This document shows, one piece after another, positions 15,977 to 24,416 of a stretch of 64,000 nucleotides of DNA. The notes beneath the pieces are model-generated. The model was not told the origin of the DNA, did no database searches, and saw nothing but the letters and a program-made list of their open reading frames with translations. Origin of the DNA: Streptomyces antibioticus (lineage in GTDB: Bacteria > Actinomycetota > Actinomycetes > Streptomycetales > Streptomycetaceae). Each line of letters begins with the position of its first letter. The first letter of the stretch is position 1. A program made the position numbers and the translations under genes. The DNA lies in assembly GCF_002019855.1 (NCBI RefSeq), contig NZ_CM007717.1, forward strand, positions 7,821,750 to 7,885,749. The letters run 5' to 3'.

Positions 15977-16023
15977 CGCGAGGGGGCCCGGTCACTCCCC
16001 TGTGGTGACCGGGCCCCCTCGCG
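15977..16023. terminator. Bidirectional hairpin terminator
   Basis: A perfect 19-bp stem (15977-15995 with 16005-16023, core CGAGGGGGCCCGGTCAC) and a 9-nt loop lies between the convergent ABC pair and the siderophore-binding lipoprotein gene. There is no U-tract, which is normal for high-GC actinobacteria. Confidence 0.9.
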
Positions 16024-16035
16024 CACGCCCAGCGG

Positions 16036-17091
16036 TTACGCGCCGGCGGCCGCCTTCGCCAGCAGCGGCGTCAGCTCCTCGACCACCCACGGGGCGCTCA
16101 GCGCGTCCGGGTAGGCGAGGGCGGAGGCCAGCATGTTCTCCCACGGCACGACCACGAAGTGGCCGTTCTTCACGGCCTCCAGGGAGCGGAACAGCTTGTT
16201 CTTCTCCAGCTCCTCGGGGCTGAGCACCCCGCGGTCGCCGAACGGGTAGGAGACGAGCAGGACATCGGCGTCGAGCTGGTCGATGTTCTCCAGGCTCACG
16301 CCGTTCCTGTCGGGCGCGTAGTTCTTCGCCTTGTCCGTCTTGGTGAGACCGAGCTGCTCGAAGACGCCCGGGTCCTGCTCGGCGTAGGACATGAAGCTGA
16401 TCTGCTCGGGGTGGACCACGGCGTACGTGTACGACTTGCCCTTGAACTCCGGGTGCGCCGCCGCGGCGTCGGCGGTGACCTTGTCGGTCGCGGCGATCAC
16501 CTTCTTCGCCGCCGCCTCCAGGCCCAGCGCCCGGGCGGCCGTCTCCAGCCGCTCCTGCCAGGTCATGGTGTCGGCCTGCTTCTTGTCGGTGAAGGTGACG
16601 ACCGGCGCGATCGGGGTGAGCTTGTCGTAGTCCTTGTCCATCTCCCAGGTGTTGACCCCGAGGATGACGTCCGGGGCCTCGGCGGCGATGTCCTCGTAGG
16701 CGGTGCCGTCGGTGTCGTCGTACGTCTTCAGCTTGCCGACGCCGAGCTTGTCGAGCGCGCGCTGCTTGTACGCGGGGAGCTTCGCGCCGTCCTCGACGTC
16801 CGGGCTGATCACCGGGACGACGCCCAGGGCGAGCGCGATCGAGGTGTCGCCGTCGGAGAGCGTGGCCACCTTGACCGGCTTCTTCTTGACCTCGGTGGTG
16901 CCCCAGGCGTTCTTCATCGTGACCGGGAACGAACCGCCGTTCCCCTTGCCGGAGTTCGCCGCACCGGTGTCGGAGGAGGAGTCGGAGCCGCCGCAGGCGG
17001 CGAGCAGCCCGAGCGAGAGGGCGGTGGTCAGGGCGAGGACGCCGCGGCGCAGACGGCGGCCGGGGGTTCTGCCGGCGGGACGGTTCAGCAC
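16036..17091 (-). CDS. Iron-siderophore ABC transporter substrate-binding lipoprotein
   Basis: A 351-residue extracytoplasmic lipoprotein. The GTG at 17091 has AGGAG 8 nt upstream and gives a signal peptide ending in the lipobox LLAACGG. The mature protein is a periplasmic-binding-protein type III/FecB-like fold: SFPVTMKNAWGTTEVKKKPVKVATLSDGD opening, DVILGVNTWEMDKDYDKLTPIAPVVTF, the long connecting helix TWQERLETAARALGLEAAAKKVIA, and VLLVSYPFGD. It would capture ferri-siderophore and hand it to the FecCD-type permeases encoded upstream. It is the last gene of the operon and overlaps the ATPase gene by 7 bp. The ligand cannot be deduced. Confidence 0.9.
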   Translation of the reverse strand: MLNRPAGRTPGRRLRRGVLALTTALSLGLLAACGGSDSSSDTGAANSGKGNGGSFPVTMKNAWGTTEVKKKPVKVATLSDGDTSIALALGVVPVISPDVEDGAKLPAYKQRALDKLGVGKLKTYDDTDGTAYEDIAAEAPDVILGVNTWEMDKDYDKLTPIAPVVTFTDKKQADTMTWQERLETAARALGLEAAAKKVIAATDKVTADAAAAHPEFKGKSYTYAVVHPEQISFMSYAEQDPGVFEQLGLTKTDKAKNYAPDRNGVSLENIDQLDADVLLVSYPFGDRGVLSPEELEKNKLFRSLEAVKNGHFVVVPWENMLASALAYPDALSAPWVVEELTPLLAKAAAGA

Positions 17092-17915
17092 GGGTGGTTC
17101 TCCTGCGTGGTGTCGAGGTGCCGGCGGCCCATCGGGAAGATCTGGGGCCGGTCGGACCGGGGATGGGGAACGATCAGACAGTCGAGTCCGAAGACCTCGG
17201 AGACCGTCCGCTCGGTGAGGACCTCGTGGGGCGTGCCCTGCCGGACGATCCGGCCGTCGCGCATCGCGACGATCGTCGACGCGTACAGGGCCGCCTGGTT
17301 GAGGTCGTGCGACACCAGGACGATGGTCTTCCCGGTCCGCTCGTTGAGATCGGCGAGCAGATCCATGACCTCGATCTGGTGGGCGATGTCGAGATAGGTG
17401 GTGGGCTCGTCCAGCAGCAGCGTCGGCGTCTCCTGGGCGAGGGCCAGCGCGATCCACACCCGCTGCCGCTGACCGCCGGACAGCTCGTCCACGGGCCGCC
17501 CGGCGAGATCCTCGGTGCCGGTGGCCTGCAGCGCCCGCGCGATGACGAGGTCGTCGGCCGTGCCGCGCCGGACGCCGAACCGCTGGTGCGGATGGCGGCC
17601 TCGCTGGACCAGGTCCGCGACCGTGATGCCCTCCGGGGCGAGCGGCGACTGCGGCAGGATGCCGAGCCGCCGGGCCACCTCCCGGGTGGGCAGCGCGTGG
17701 ATGTCCCGGCCGTCGAGCAGGACCGTCCCGGCGGCGACCGGCAGCAGCCGGGCCAGCGACTTCAACAGGGTCGACTTCCCACAGGCGTTGGGACCCACCA
17801 GCGCGGTGATCCGGCCCTGCGGGACGTCCAGGGACAGACAGTCGAGGACGGTACGGCCGTCGTATCCGGCGGTGACCGAGCGGGCGGCGAGGGCGGGGGA
17901 GGACGCGGTGCTCAT
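17085..17915 (-). CDS. Iron-siderophore ABC transporter ATP-binding protein
   Basis: A 276-residue FepC/FecE-type ATPase. Start ATG 17915 overlaps the permease stop (ATGA) and has AGGAG upstream. Walker A is GPNACGKSTLLKSL, Q-loop GILPQSPLAP, signature LSGGQRQRVWIALALAQ, Walker B LLLDEPTTYLD and H-loop VLVSHDL, all intact, with the DIAHQIEVMDLL stretch typical of iron-chelate importers. It powers the two permeases encoded upstream. The C-terminus extends about 20 residues beyond the core, and its last 7 bp encode the start of the binding-protein gene. Confidence 0.93.
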   Translation of the reverse strand: MSTASSPALAARSVTAGYDGRTVLDCLSLDVPQGRITALVGPNACGKSTLLKSLARLLPVAAGTVLLDGRDIHALPTREVARRLGILPQSPLAPEGITVADLVQRGRHPHQRFGVRRGTADDLVIARALQATGTEDLAGRPVDELSGGQRQRVWIALALAQETPTLLLDEPTTYLDIAHQIEVMDLLADLNERTGKTIVLVSHDLNQAALYASTIVAMRDGRIVRQGTPHEVLTERTVSEVFGLDCLIVPHPRSDRPQIFPMGRRHLDTTQENHPC

Positions 17916-19051
17916 GAGGGGGCTCCTGATCGGCGCCGGAGGATCAGCCAGACGAAGTACGGGGCGCCGAGCAGCGCCGTGAGGGCGCCGGTGGGCACGG
18001 GGGAGACCAGCGGGGCGTGCTGGGCCGCGACGTCCGCGCCGAGCACGATCACCGCTCCCACCGGCGCGGCGAGGACGAGGGCGCGTTCGGTACCGGCGAG
18101 CCGGGCCGCGATCGGGCCGCTGATGAGCGAGACGAAGCCGACGGGGCCGGTGACGCTGGTCGCCAGCGCGGCGGCCGCCGCCCCCAGCAGCAGGGTGGCG
18201 ATCCGGGCCGCCGGGACCCGGGTGCCGAGCCCGGCGGCCAGGTGGTCGCCGAGCGCCATCGTCCCCAGCGCCCGGCTCAGCGGCAGCGCGGCGAGCGCGC
18301 ACAGCGCGAACCCGGCGGCCAGGGTGGTCACCCCGTCCCAGGTTGCGCCGCTGACACTGCCGACCAGCCAGCGCATCACCTGGGCGAGGCTCTGGTCCCC
18401 GGCCAGCGTCAGCAGGTAGTTGACGTACGCCGTGCAGACGGCGGCCATGCCGATGCCGATGAGCACCAGCCGGTAGGTGTCCACGCGGCCGCCGCGCCGG
18501 CTCAGCGCGAGGACCGCGCCGACCATCACGAACGATCCGCCGATCGCACCGGCCTCGACACCGAAGGGGACCAGCGGCGCGAAGAGCAGCACCGTGACCG
18601 CCCCGGCGCCCGCGCCGGCCGAGATGCCGACGATGTCCGGGGTGGCCAGCGGGTTGCGGATCAGCCGCTGGTAGAGCGCGCCGGACAGCCCGAACAGCGC
18701 GCCGGAGAGCAGCGCCACCAGGGCGCGCGGGAACCGGATGCCGTGCATGACGTAGTCGGCGAGCCCGGTCCGCATCCCGAGCGCGGCGGGCACCACGTCC
18801 CGCCCGGACATCCCGCGCAGCCCGCCCAGCAGCAGGGACGCCGCGAGCAGGGCGAGGAGGACGACGGTCAGCAGCGCGCCGGTGAGGACCGTACGCCGGA
18901 CCGCGGCCCGCCGCGCGGCCCGCAACCGCGCCGCCGTCCGGTGCGCGTAGTCGCTGTCCCGCACGGAGGCGGTGTCCCGCACGGAGGCGGGGCGGTACGG
19001 CGCGGCCGTGGCCGTGGCCGTGTCGTTCAGGGGATTCCGCACGGCCGTCAC
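17912..19051 (-). CDS. FecCD-type iron-siderophore permease (second)
   Basis: A 379-residue permease. The GTG at 19051 is placed at the GTGA overlap with the preceding permease stop. It has a cytoplasmic N-tail of about 55 residues with a local VRDTASVRDS repetition, then about nine to ten membrane helices. FecCD signatures are RFPRALVALLSGALFGLSGALYQRLIRNPLATPDIVGISAGAGAG, the cytoplasmic coupling helix ALGTMALGDHLAAGLG, and GPVGFVSLISGPIAARLAG near the C-terminus. It pairs with the upstream permease to form the heterodimeric channel. The ATGA overlap with the ATPase gene implies coupled translation. Confidence 0.92.
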   Translation of the reverse strand: MTAVRNPLNDTATATAAPYRPASVRDTASVRDSDYAHRTAARLRAARRAAVRRTVLTGALLTVVLLALLAASLLLGGLRGMSGRDVVPAALGMRTGLADYVMHGIRFPRALVALLSGALFGLSGALYQRLIRNPLATPDIVGISAGAGAGAVTVLLFAPLVPFGVEAGAIGGSFVMVGAVLALSRRGGRVDTYRLVLIGIGMAAVCTAYVNYLLTLAGDQSLAQVMRWLVGSVSGATWDGVTTLAAGFALCALAALPLSRALGTMALGDHLAAGLGTRVPAARIATLLLGAAAAALATSVTGPVGFVSLISGPIAARLAGTERALVLAAPVGAVIVLGADVAAQHAPLVSPVPTGALTALLGAPYFVWLILRRRSGAPS

Positions 19052-20097
19052 ATCCGTACCAGGTCGCGGCGGCGGGCCAGCCACACGAAGAACGGCACAC
19101 CGACCACCGCCGTCATGACCGCCACCTGGATCTCCCCGTGGTCCAGCACCAGCCGGCCCACGGTGTCGGCCCCCACCAGCAGTCCGGCGCCGACCGCCAT
19201 GGACAGCGGCAGCGCCCAGCGGTGGTCGGCGCCGACCAGCAGCCGGGCCCCGTGGGCCGCCACAAGGCCGACGAACACCACCGGACCCACCGCGGCCGTC
19301 GCGGCGGCGCACAGCAGGACCGCGACCGCCGCGCTCACCAGCCGGGCCCGCTCCACGCGGACGCCCAGGCCCCGGGCGGTGTCGTCGCCGAGCGCCAGGA
19401 TGTTCAGGGTGCGGCCCAACGGCAGCGCCAGCAGCAGCCCGACGGCCGCGAACGGCGCGATCTCGTCCAGCACCTGGGAGCGGCCGCTGAGCTGCCCCAT
19501 CGACCAGAAGCGCAGGGAGGCGTAGACGGCCTCGTCCCGCACCACCAGCAGGGTCACCACCGAGGCGAGGACGGCGGCCACCGCCACCCCGGCCAGGACC
19601 AGCCCGACCGTGCTGCTCCCGGAGTTGGTCCGGGTGCCGATCGCATGGACCACGGCGGCCGTGACGGCGGCACCGGCGAGCGCCAGCCAGAAGTAGGTGC
19701 CCGCGTCCTGCGCGTCCAGGTACAGGATGCCGAGCACGACCGACATCGCCGCGCCCTGCTCCACCCCGAGGATCCCCGGATCCGCGAGCGGATTGAGCGT
19801 CACGGCCTGCATGATGAGCCCGGACGCGCCGAGCGAGGCCCCGACCGCGAGACCGAGCAGGGTCCGCGGGATCCGCTCGGTCCACAGCACGTCGTGGTCG
19901 TAGCCGGAGCCCCAGGGGTCGAGGACGATGTGGACGATCTCCAGCGGCGAGATGTCCCGGGCACCCAGCCCGACACTCGCCACCAGGATCGCCACCAGGA
20001 GGGGGCCGGCGAGCACCAGCGCGGTCGACCCGCGTGCGGCACGGGTGTGCGCGGGGGTCTTTGGCGGTGGCACCGTCGGCGGGGCCGTTGACTTCAT
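19048..20097 (-). CDS. FecCD-type iron-siderophore permease (first)
   Basis: A 349-residue permease, first gene of the four-gene import operon. It has about nine membrane helices with family landmarks RIPRTLLGLAVGASLGASGLIMQAVTLNPLADPGILGVEQGA, the coupling helix ILALGDDTARGLGV and GPVVFVGLVAAHGARLLVG. The start ATG at 20097 is 36 nt downstream of an iron box (20134-20151), so the operon is predicted to be repressed by iron-loaded DmdR1/IdeR. It may also be controlled by the divergent AraC regulator. Confidence 0.93.
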   Translation of the reverse strand: MKSTAPPTVPPPKTPAHTRAARGSTALVLAGPLLVAILVASVGLGARDISPLEIVHIVLDPWGSGYDHDVLWTERIPRTLLGLAVGASLGASGLIMQAVTLNPLADPGILGVEQGAAMSVVLGILYLDAQDAGTYFWLALAGAAVTAAVVHAIGTRTNSGSSTVGLVLAGVAVAAVLASVVTLLVVRDEAVYASLRFWSMGQLSGRSQVLDEIAPFAAVGLLLALPLGRTLNILALGDDTARGLGVRVERARLVSAAVAVLLCAAATAAVGPVVFVGLVAAHGARLLVGADHRWALPLSMAVGAGLLVGADTVGRLVLDHGEIQVAVMTAVVGVPFFVWLARRRDLVRM

Positions 20098-20133
20098 GAT
20101 GGTTCCGGGGCTCCTCGGCTGGTGCGGTGGCGG

Positions 20134-20151
20134 TTAGGTTAGCCTTACCAA
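20134..20151. promoter_or_regulatory. Iron box between the siderophore import operon and the araC-type gene
   Basis: TTAGGTTAGCCTTACCAA at 20134-20151 matches the left arm of the DmdR1/IdeR consensus TTAGGTTAGGCTAACCTAA exactly and the right arm imperfectly. It sits 36 nt upstream of the permease ATG and 66 nt upstream of the AraC gene, so it could repress both divergent units when iron is replete. Confidence 0.82.
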
Positions 20152-20217
20152 CGCGTCGTCCGGTCCAAGGGCGGAGTCGGAGCGATCGCAGCGAGGGGTC
20201 AGAAAAGGAGGCCCCCC

Positions 20218-21051
20218 GTGAACGGAGACCTGGGGGCGTACATGACCACGAGCACTCTGCGCAGCGTCCGTGACACCACGGATCCGACGGCGGACCCGGC
20301 CGCTGCGGCGGGCCCGGCGGTGCCGGCGCAGGCGGCGCTCATGGACGACGACTTCATCGCCGCGGGCGGCCACCCGCCGCACGTCCACGACTTCCACCAG
20401 TTCCTCTATCCCGCCCTGGGCCGGATCACCGTGTCCGCCCTCGGCCGCGACCACGAACTGTCGTCCTCGGTGGCCCTGTGGATCCCCGCGGGCATCGAGC
20501 ACAGCGCGCGGTTCAGCCCGGACGCCGTGATCGTCGTCGAGACCTTCGACGCCGACCGGTTCACCCTGCACTGCGCCCGGCCCGCGCCGGTCAACGTGAC
20601 CGAGGCACAGCGGCTGCTGCTGCTCGGCCGGACCCGCGCCTCCGAGGCCGACTGCGACGACCCGGCCGTCTTCGCCGCCCTGTCGGCGGGCCACCCCGAC
20701 AGCCTGCCGCTGCCCCAGCCCGTCACCCCGGCCGCGGCGGCCGTCGCCGGCGCGCTCACCCTCACCCCCGGCGACCCCCGCACCGCGACCGAATGGGCCG
20801 CCGCCCTCTACACCAGCTCGACCAGCCTGCGCCGTGCCTTCCGCGCCGAGACCGGCATGGCGTTCTCCGAATGGCGCACCCGGCTGCGCCTGAACCACTC
20901 GCTGTCCCTGCTCGACCAGGGCCAACTGGTGGGCGCGGTCGCCGCCCGGGTGGGCTTCGTCAGCACCAACGGCTACATCCTCGCCTTCCGGCGCCACTTC
21001 GGATGCACCCCCGGGGCGTATGTGCGCGAGGGCCACGAACGCTCCGCGTAG
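20218..21051 (+). CDS. AraC-family transcriptional regulator
   Basis: A 277-residue regulator starting at GTG 20218, placed 7 nt after a near-ideal AAAGGAGG. The N-terminal half is a cupin-like sensor (HPPHVHDFHQFLYPALGRITV, VALWIPAGIEHSARF), with a His cluster HVHDFH that could bind ligand or metal. The C-terminal half is the double helix-turn-helix: WAAALYTSSTSLRRAFRAETGMAFSEWRTRLRL and VAARVGFVSTNGYILAFRRHFGCTPGAY. It is divergent from the iron-regulated siderophore operon with the iron box between. By analogy with YbtA-type regulators it may sense ferri-siderophore and activate uptake, but that is inferred. Confidence 0.9.
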   Translation: MNGDLGAYMTTSTLRSVRDTTDPTADPAAAAGPAVPAQAALMDDDFIAAGGHPPHVHDFHQFLYPALGRITVSALGRDHELSSSVALWIPAGIEHSARFSPDAVIVVETFDADRFTLHCARPAPVNVTEAQRLLLLGRTRASEADCDDPAVFAALSAGHPDSLPLPQPVTPAAAAVAGALTLTPGDPRTATEWAAALYTSSTSLRRAFRAETGMAFSEWRTRLRLNHSLSLLDQGQLVGAVAARVGFVSTNGYILAFRRHFGCTPGAYVREGHERSA

Positions 21052-21179
21052 CGGGCGCACCGGTCCGCTGCCACCAGGGCCGGTCGGCCCTCGCCACGGC
21101 CCCGAAGTCCCGTGGCGGCGGACGGCCGGCGGGGCGAGTCTGGAGGTGCGGGACAAGGCATCCGAAGGCGGGAGACGCG

Positions 21180-22067
21180 ATGAGCCACCTGGTGGTCGTG
21201 GGAGTGGACGGTTCGGCGCCGGCGCTGGCCGCGGTCGAGACGGCCGCACGGGAGGCGGAACTGCGCGGGGCGGCCCTGCGGGTGGTGCACGCCTTCGCCT
21301 GGCCCTCCTCGCACGTGCCCCTCGGCCCCTCGCAGCCCGGCCCGGCCACCGAGATCCGCGGGTCGGCGGAGCGTCTGCTGGCCGACGCGGTGGAACGCGC
21401 GCTCGCGGTGGCTCCCGGGATCGAGGTCGGCCACGCCCTGGTGACCGGCGACCCGCTCGGCGTCCTGGAGGCGCAGTCGCGCTCCGCCGACCTGGTGGTC
21501 GTCGGATCCCGCGGCACCAGCGAGTTCGTCGGGCTGCTGGTGGGGTCGACGGCGGTCCATCTGGCCACGCACGGCCGCTGCCCGGTGCTGGTGGTGCGCG
21601 AACAGCCCGGCGCGGACGGCCCCGTCGTGCTCGGCGTGGACGGGTCGGCCGCGGGCGAGGCGGCGGTGGACTTCGCCTTCGCCGAGGCCGCGCTGCGCGG
21701 CGCCCCCCTGCTGGCGCTGCACGCCTGGACCACCTGGAACGCGCCGCTGTTGCCCCCGCCGCAGGACGCGCGGGCGCCGTACGCCAACCCTCCGGGCGCG
21801 CTCGCCGAGGAGGAGGAACGCCTGCTCCACGAGGTGCTGGCCGGCCACCGGGAGAAGTACCCGGACGTGGCCGTGGAGCACCGGGTGGTCCAGGGCAGGA
21901 CGCGGGAGGCGCTGATCGAGGCGAGCCGCTCCGCCCAGCTCGTGGTGGTCGGCGCCCGCGGCCGGGGCGGGTTCGCGGGGATGCTGCTCGGCTCGGTGAG
22001 CCAGGCCGTGCTGCACCACGCCCACTGCCCGGTCGTCGTGGTGCGCGGCACGGACCCGCGCCACTGA
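21180..22067 (+). CDS. Tandem-domain universal stress protein
   Basis: A 295-residue protein with two UspA domains, residues ~1-145 and ~150-293. Each starts with the conserved strand plus Asp (HLVVVGVDGSAPALAA, PVVLGVDGSAAGEAA) and ends with the ATP-binding G-2X-G-9X-G(S/T) loop (VVGSRGTSEFVGLLVGSTA and VVGARGRGGFAGMLLGSVS). Both nucleotide-binding loops look intact. The ATG at 21180 follows GGGAG. A second tandem Usp gene lies 129 bp downstream on the same strand. In Streptomyces such proteins are often linked to redox/dormancy regulons, but no operator was identified here. Confidence 0.9.
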   Translation: MSHLVVVGVDGSAPALAAVETAAREAELRGAALRVVHAFAWPSSHVPLGPSQPGPATEIRGSAERLLADAVERALAVAPGIEVGHALVTGDPLGVLEAQSRSADLVVVGSRGTSEFVGLLVGSTAVHLATHGRCPVLVVREQPGADGPVVLGVDGSAAGEAAVDFAFAEAALRGAPLLALHAWTTWNAPLLPPPQDARAPYANPPGALAEEEERLLHEVLAGHREKYPDVAVEHRVVQGRTREALIEASRSAQLVVVGARGRGGFAGMLLGSVSQAVLHHAHCPVVVVRGTDPRH

Positions 22068-22196
22068 ACGGTGCCCTGTGTACCGGTCGGCCCCGCAACG
22101 GGACCTCTCGGCCCCTGACGGTGCGTCGCCCCCGGTCGCAGGCTGGTCGTGGACGGTAGAACTGCCGTCGTCACAGTCGTCGTTGGGGGTGCCGCG

Positions 22197-23078
22197 ATGC
22201 TTCTTCCCGTTGTCGCCGGAGTGGACGGATCCGCCGAGAGCCTGGCCGCCGCCGCGTGGGCGGCCCGCGAGGCCCGGCGCCGTGACCGAAGGCTGCACCT
22301 GGTGCACGCCCGGGAGGGCGGGGCCGCGGGCGCCGCCGGACGGCATCTCGCCCGGGGCGCCCTGCGGCGCGCGGAGGACACCGTCCGCGCCGAGTGCCCG
22401 GACGTCCGGCTGTCCGACGAGCAGACGGACGGCCCGGCCGTCGCCGCGCTGGTGAAGGCCGCGGACCAGGCCGAGCTGACGGTCGTGGGCTCGCGCGGAC
22501 TCAGCGGCTTCACCGGGTTCCTCGTGGGGTCCGTCGCGCTCGGCGTGGTCGCGCGGTCGACCCGTCCCGTCGTCCTCGTCCGCGCCGGCGAGGAGGCCGC
22601 GGACGAACATCTGCCGGCGGACGACGGCACCGCCTCGACCGACACCGCCTACGCCGATGTCGTGCTGGCCGTCGACCTCACCGAGGCGTGCGACGAGGTG
22701 ATCGAGTTCGCCTTCGAGTCGGCCAGGATCCGGCGGGCGCGGCTGCGGGCCGTGCACGCCTGGCAGGAGCCCGGCGCGCTGGGCCTCGGCCCCGGCGACA
22801 TCGCCCTGGTGGGGGAGGTCCGGCGCGGCGAGGAGTGGCTGGGCTTCCTCAAGGCCGTGCTCCAGCCCTGGCGCGACAAGTTCCCCGAGGTGGAGGTCCT
22901 GGAGACCGTCGTGGCCGACAAGCCGACGACCGCGCTGGTGAGGGCGTCGGCCGGAGCGGGTCTCCTGGTCGTGGGGCACCGGCTCGCCGAACGCGCGGTC
23001 GGCCCCCGCACCGGGCCCGTCACGCACGCCGCGATCCAGCACGTCGGCTGTCCCGTGGCGGTCGTCCCGCATCTGTGA
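22197..23078 (+). CDS. Tandem-domain universal stress protein, diverged second domain
   Basis: A 293-residue double UspA protein. The ATG at 22197 gives MLLPVVAGVDGSAESLAAAAW, the usual beginning; earlier in-frame starts give non-family sequence. Domain 1 keeps the ATP loop VVGSRGLSGFTGFLVGSVAL. Domain 2 (from about DVVLAVDLTEACDEVIEFAF) has a degenerate loop, VVGHRLAERAVGPRTGPVTHAAIQ, so it probably does not bind ATP in the normal way. Together with the preceding Usp it forms a stress-protein pair. A perfect 15-bp stem hairpin begins 8 nt after the stop. Confidence 0.88.
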   Translation: MLLPVVAGVDGSAESLAAAAWAAREARRRDRRLHLVHAREGGAAGAAGRHLARGALRRAEDTVRAECPDVRLSDEQTDGPAVAALVKAADQAELTVVGSRGLSGFTGFLVGSVALGVVARSTRPVVLVRAGEEAADEHLPADDGTASTDTAYADVVLAVDLTEACDEVIEFAFESARIRRARLRAVHAWQEPGALGLGPGDIALVGEVRRGEEWLGFLKAVLQPWRDKFPEVEVLETVVADKPTTALVRASAGAGLLVVGHRLAERAVGPRTGPVTHAAIQHVGCPVAVVPHL

Positions 23079-23085
23079 AGGGAGG

Positions 23086-23119
23086 GGCCGCCGACGGAGG
23101 CGCACCTCCGTCGGCGGCC
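23086..23119. terminator. Hairpin terminator after the Usp pair
   Basis: GGCCGCCGACGGAGG (23086-23100) and CCTCCGTCGGCGGCC (23105-23119) form a perfect 15-bp stem with a 4-nt CGCA loop just after the second Usp stop codon. Confidence 0.9.
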
Positions 23120-23190
23120 TCCGACGCGCCCCTATAGGGTCGGCCCCGGGCCCGTCCGAGTCCGAACCGCCGCGACAGAAAGCCGAGGCC

Positions 23191-24399
23191 ATGGCGCTGG
23201 ACCTCCCCGCACTCCGGGCGCACTTCCCCGCCCTCGACAGCGGCCTCGCCTTCTTCGACGGGCCCGGGGGAACCCAGACACCCCGGCCCGTCGCGGAGGC
23301 CGTCGCCGCGACCATGACCGGCCCGCTGTCCAACCGGGGGTCCGTCAGCGTCTCCGAGCGGAACGCCGCGCGCGCCGTCGATGAGTTCCGCGCCGCCTAC
23401 GCCGATCTGCTGCACGTCCCCGCCGACGGCGTCGTGCACGGGCGCAGCGCCACCCAGCTCACCTACGACTTCTCGCGCCACCTGGCCAAGCAGTGGCGGC
23501 CGGGGGACGAGATCGTCGTCAGCCGACTGGACCACGACTCCAACGTCCGCCCCTGGAACCAGGCGGCCGAGCGCGCCGGCGTGACCGTCCGTCACATCGA
23601 GATCGACCCGCTGACGACCGACCTGGACCTCGACTCCTACGAGCGGGCCCTCTCACCCCGCACCCGGCTCGTGGCCGTCACCGCCGCCTCGAACGTGCTC
23701 GGCACCAAGCCGCCCGTGCGCCGGATCGCCGACCGCGCCCATGAGGTCGGCGCCCTGGTGTACGTGGACGGCGTGCACTACGCCGCCCACCATCTGGTGG
23801 ACGTCCCGGCCCTCGGCGCCGACCTGTTCGTCTGCTCGCCGTACAAGTTCCTCGGGCCGCACTGCGGTGTCCTCGCGGCGTCGCCCGATCTGCTGGCGGG
23901 CATCCGCCCGGACAAGCTGCTGCCCTCGCCCGACACCGTGCCCGAGCGCTTCGAGTTCGGCACGCTGCCCTACGAGACCCTCGCGGGTGCCACCGCCGCC
24001 GTCGACTTCCTCGCGGCGATGGACCCGGGTACGGCGGCGGCCCCGGCCTCGCGCCGGGAGCGGCTGGCACGGTCCCTGGACTCCCTGCACGCGCACGAAC
24101 GCGCCCTGAGCGCCCGGCTGGCGGACGGGCTGCGGGCCCTCGGCGACGCCGTCACCGTGCACACGCGGGCCGCCGACCGCACCCCGACGGTCCTGATGAC
24201 CCTCGAAGGCCGCGACGCCCGGGACGCGCAGGCCCATCTCGCCGCCCGGGGCGTGGTGGCGCCCGCCGGATCGTTCTACGCCCACGAGGCGTTCGCCGCG
24301 CTGAAACTCCCCGACCCCGCCCTGCGGGTGGGCCTCGCCCCCTACACCACCGCCACCGAGGTGGACCGGCTGCTCGACGGCCTCGCCGGGTTCCTCTGA
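23191..24399 (+). CDS. Cysteine desulfurase-like class V aminotransferase
   Basis: A 402-residue PLP enzyme of the cysteine-desulfurase-like subgroup of class V aminotransferases. N-terminal FFDGPGGTQTPRPVAEAV replaces the canonical N-terminal helix. The motifs HGRSATQLTYDFSRHLA, VSRLDHDSNVRPW (His stacking on PLP), ASNVLGTKPP, YVDGVHYAAHH (Asp) and CSPYKFLGPHCG (the aldimine Lys) are all present. Unlike true IscS/NifS there is no adjacent iron-sulfur scaffold gene, and the active-site Cys loop of desulfurases is not recognisable, so the reaction is uncertain. It is a single-gene unit between a hairpin and a convergent LacI regulator. Confidence 0.85.
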   Translation: MALDLPALRAHFPALDSGLAFFDGPGGTQTPRPVAEAVAATMTGPLSNRGSVSVSERNAARAVDEFRAAYADLLHVPADGVVHGRSATQLTYDFSRHLAKQWRPGDEIVVSRLDHDSNVRPWNQAAERAGVTVRHIEIDPLTTDLDLDSYERALSPRTRLVAVTAASNVLGTKPPVRRIADRAHEVGALVYVDGVHYAAHHLVDVPALGADLFVCSPYKFLGPHCGVLAASPDLLAGIRPDKLLPSPDTVPERFEFGTLPYETLAGATAAVDFLAAMDPGTAAAPASRRERLARSLDSLHAHERALSARLADGLRALGDAVTVHTRAADRTPTVLMTLEGRDARDAQAHLAARGVVAPAGSFYAHEAFAALKLPDPALRVGLAPYTTATEVDRLLDGLAGFL

Positions 24400-24416
24400 G
24401 ACAGCCGGGGGAGCCG

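Noticed and set aside
20973-23333. Open frame of 786 codons on the minus strand opposite the two universal stress protein genes.
   Set aside because: It is antisense to two recognised Usp genes, has Arg/Gly/Asp-rich composition without domains, and arises from GC bias leaving few stop codons.
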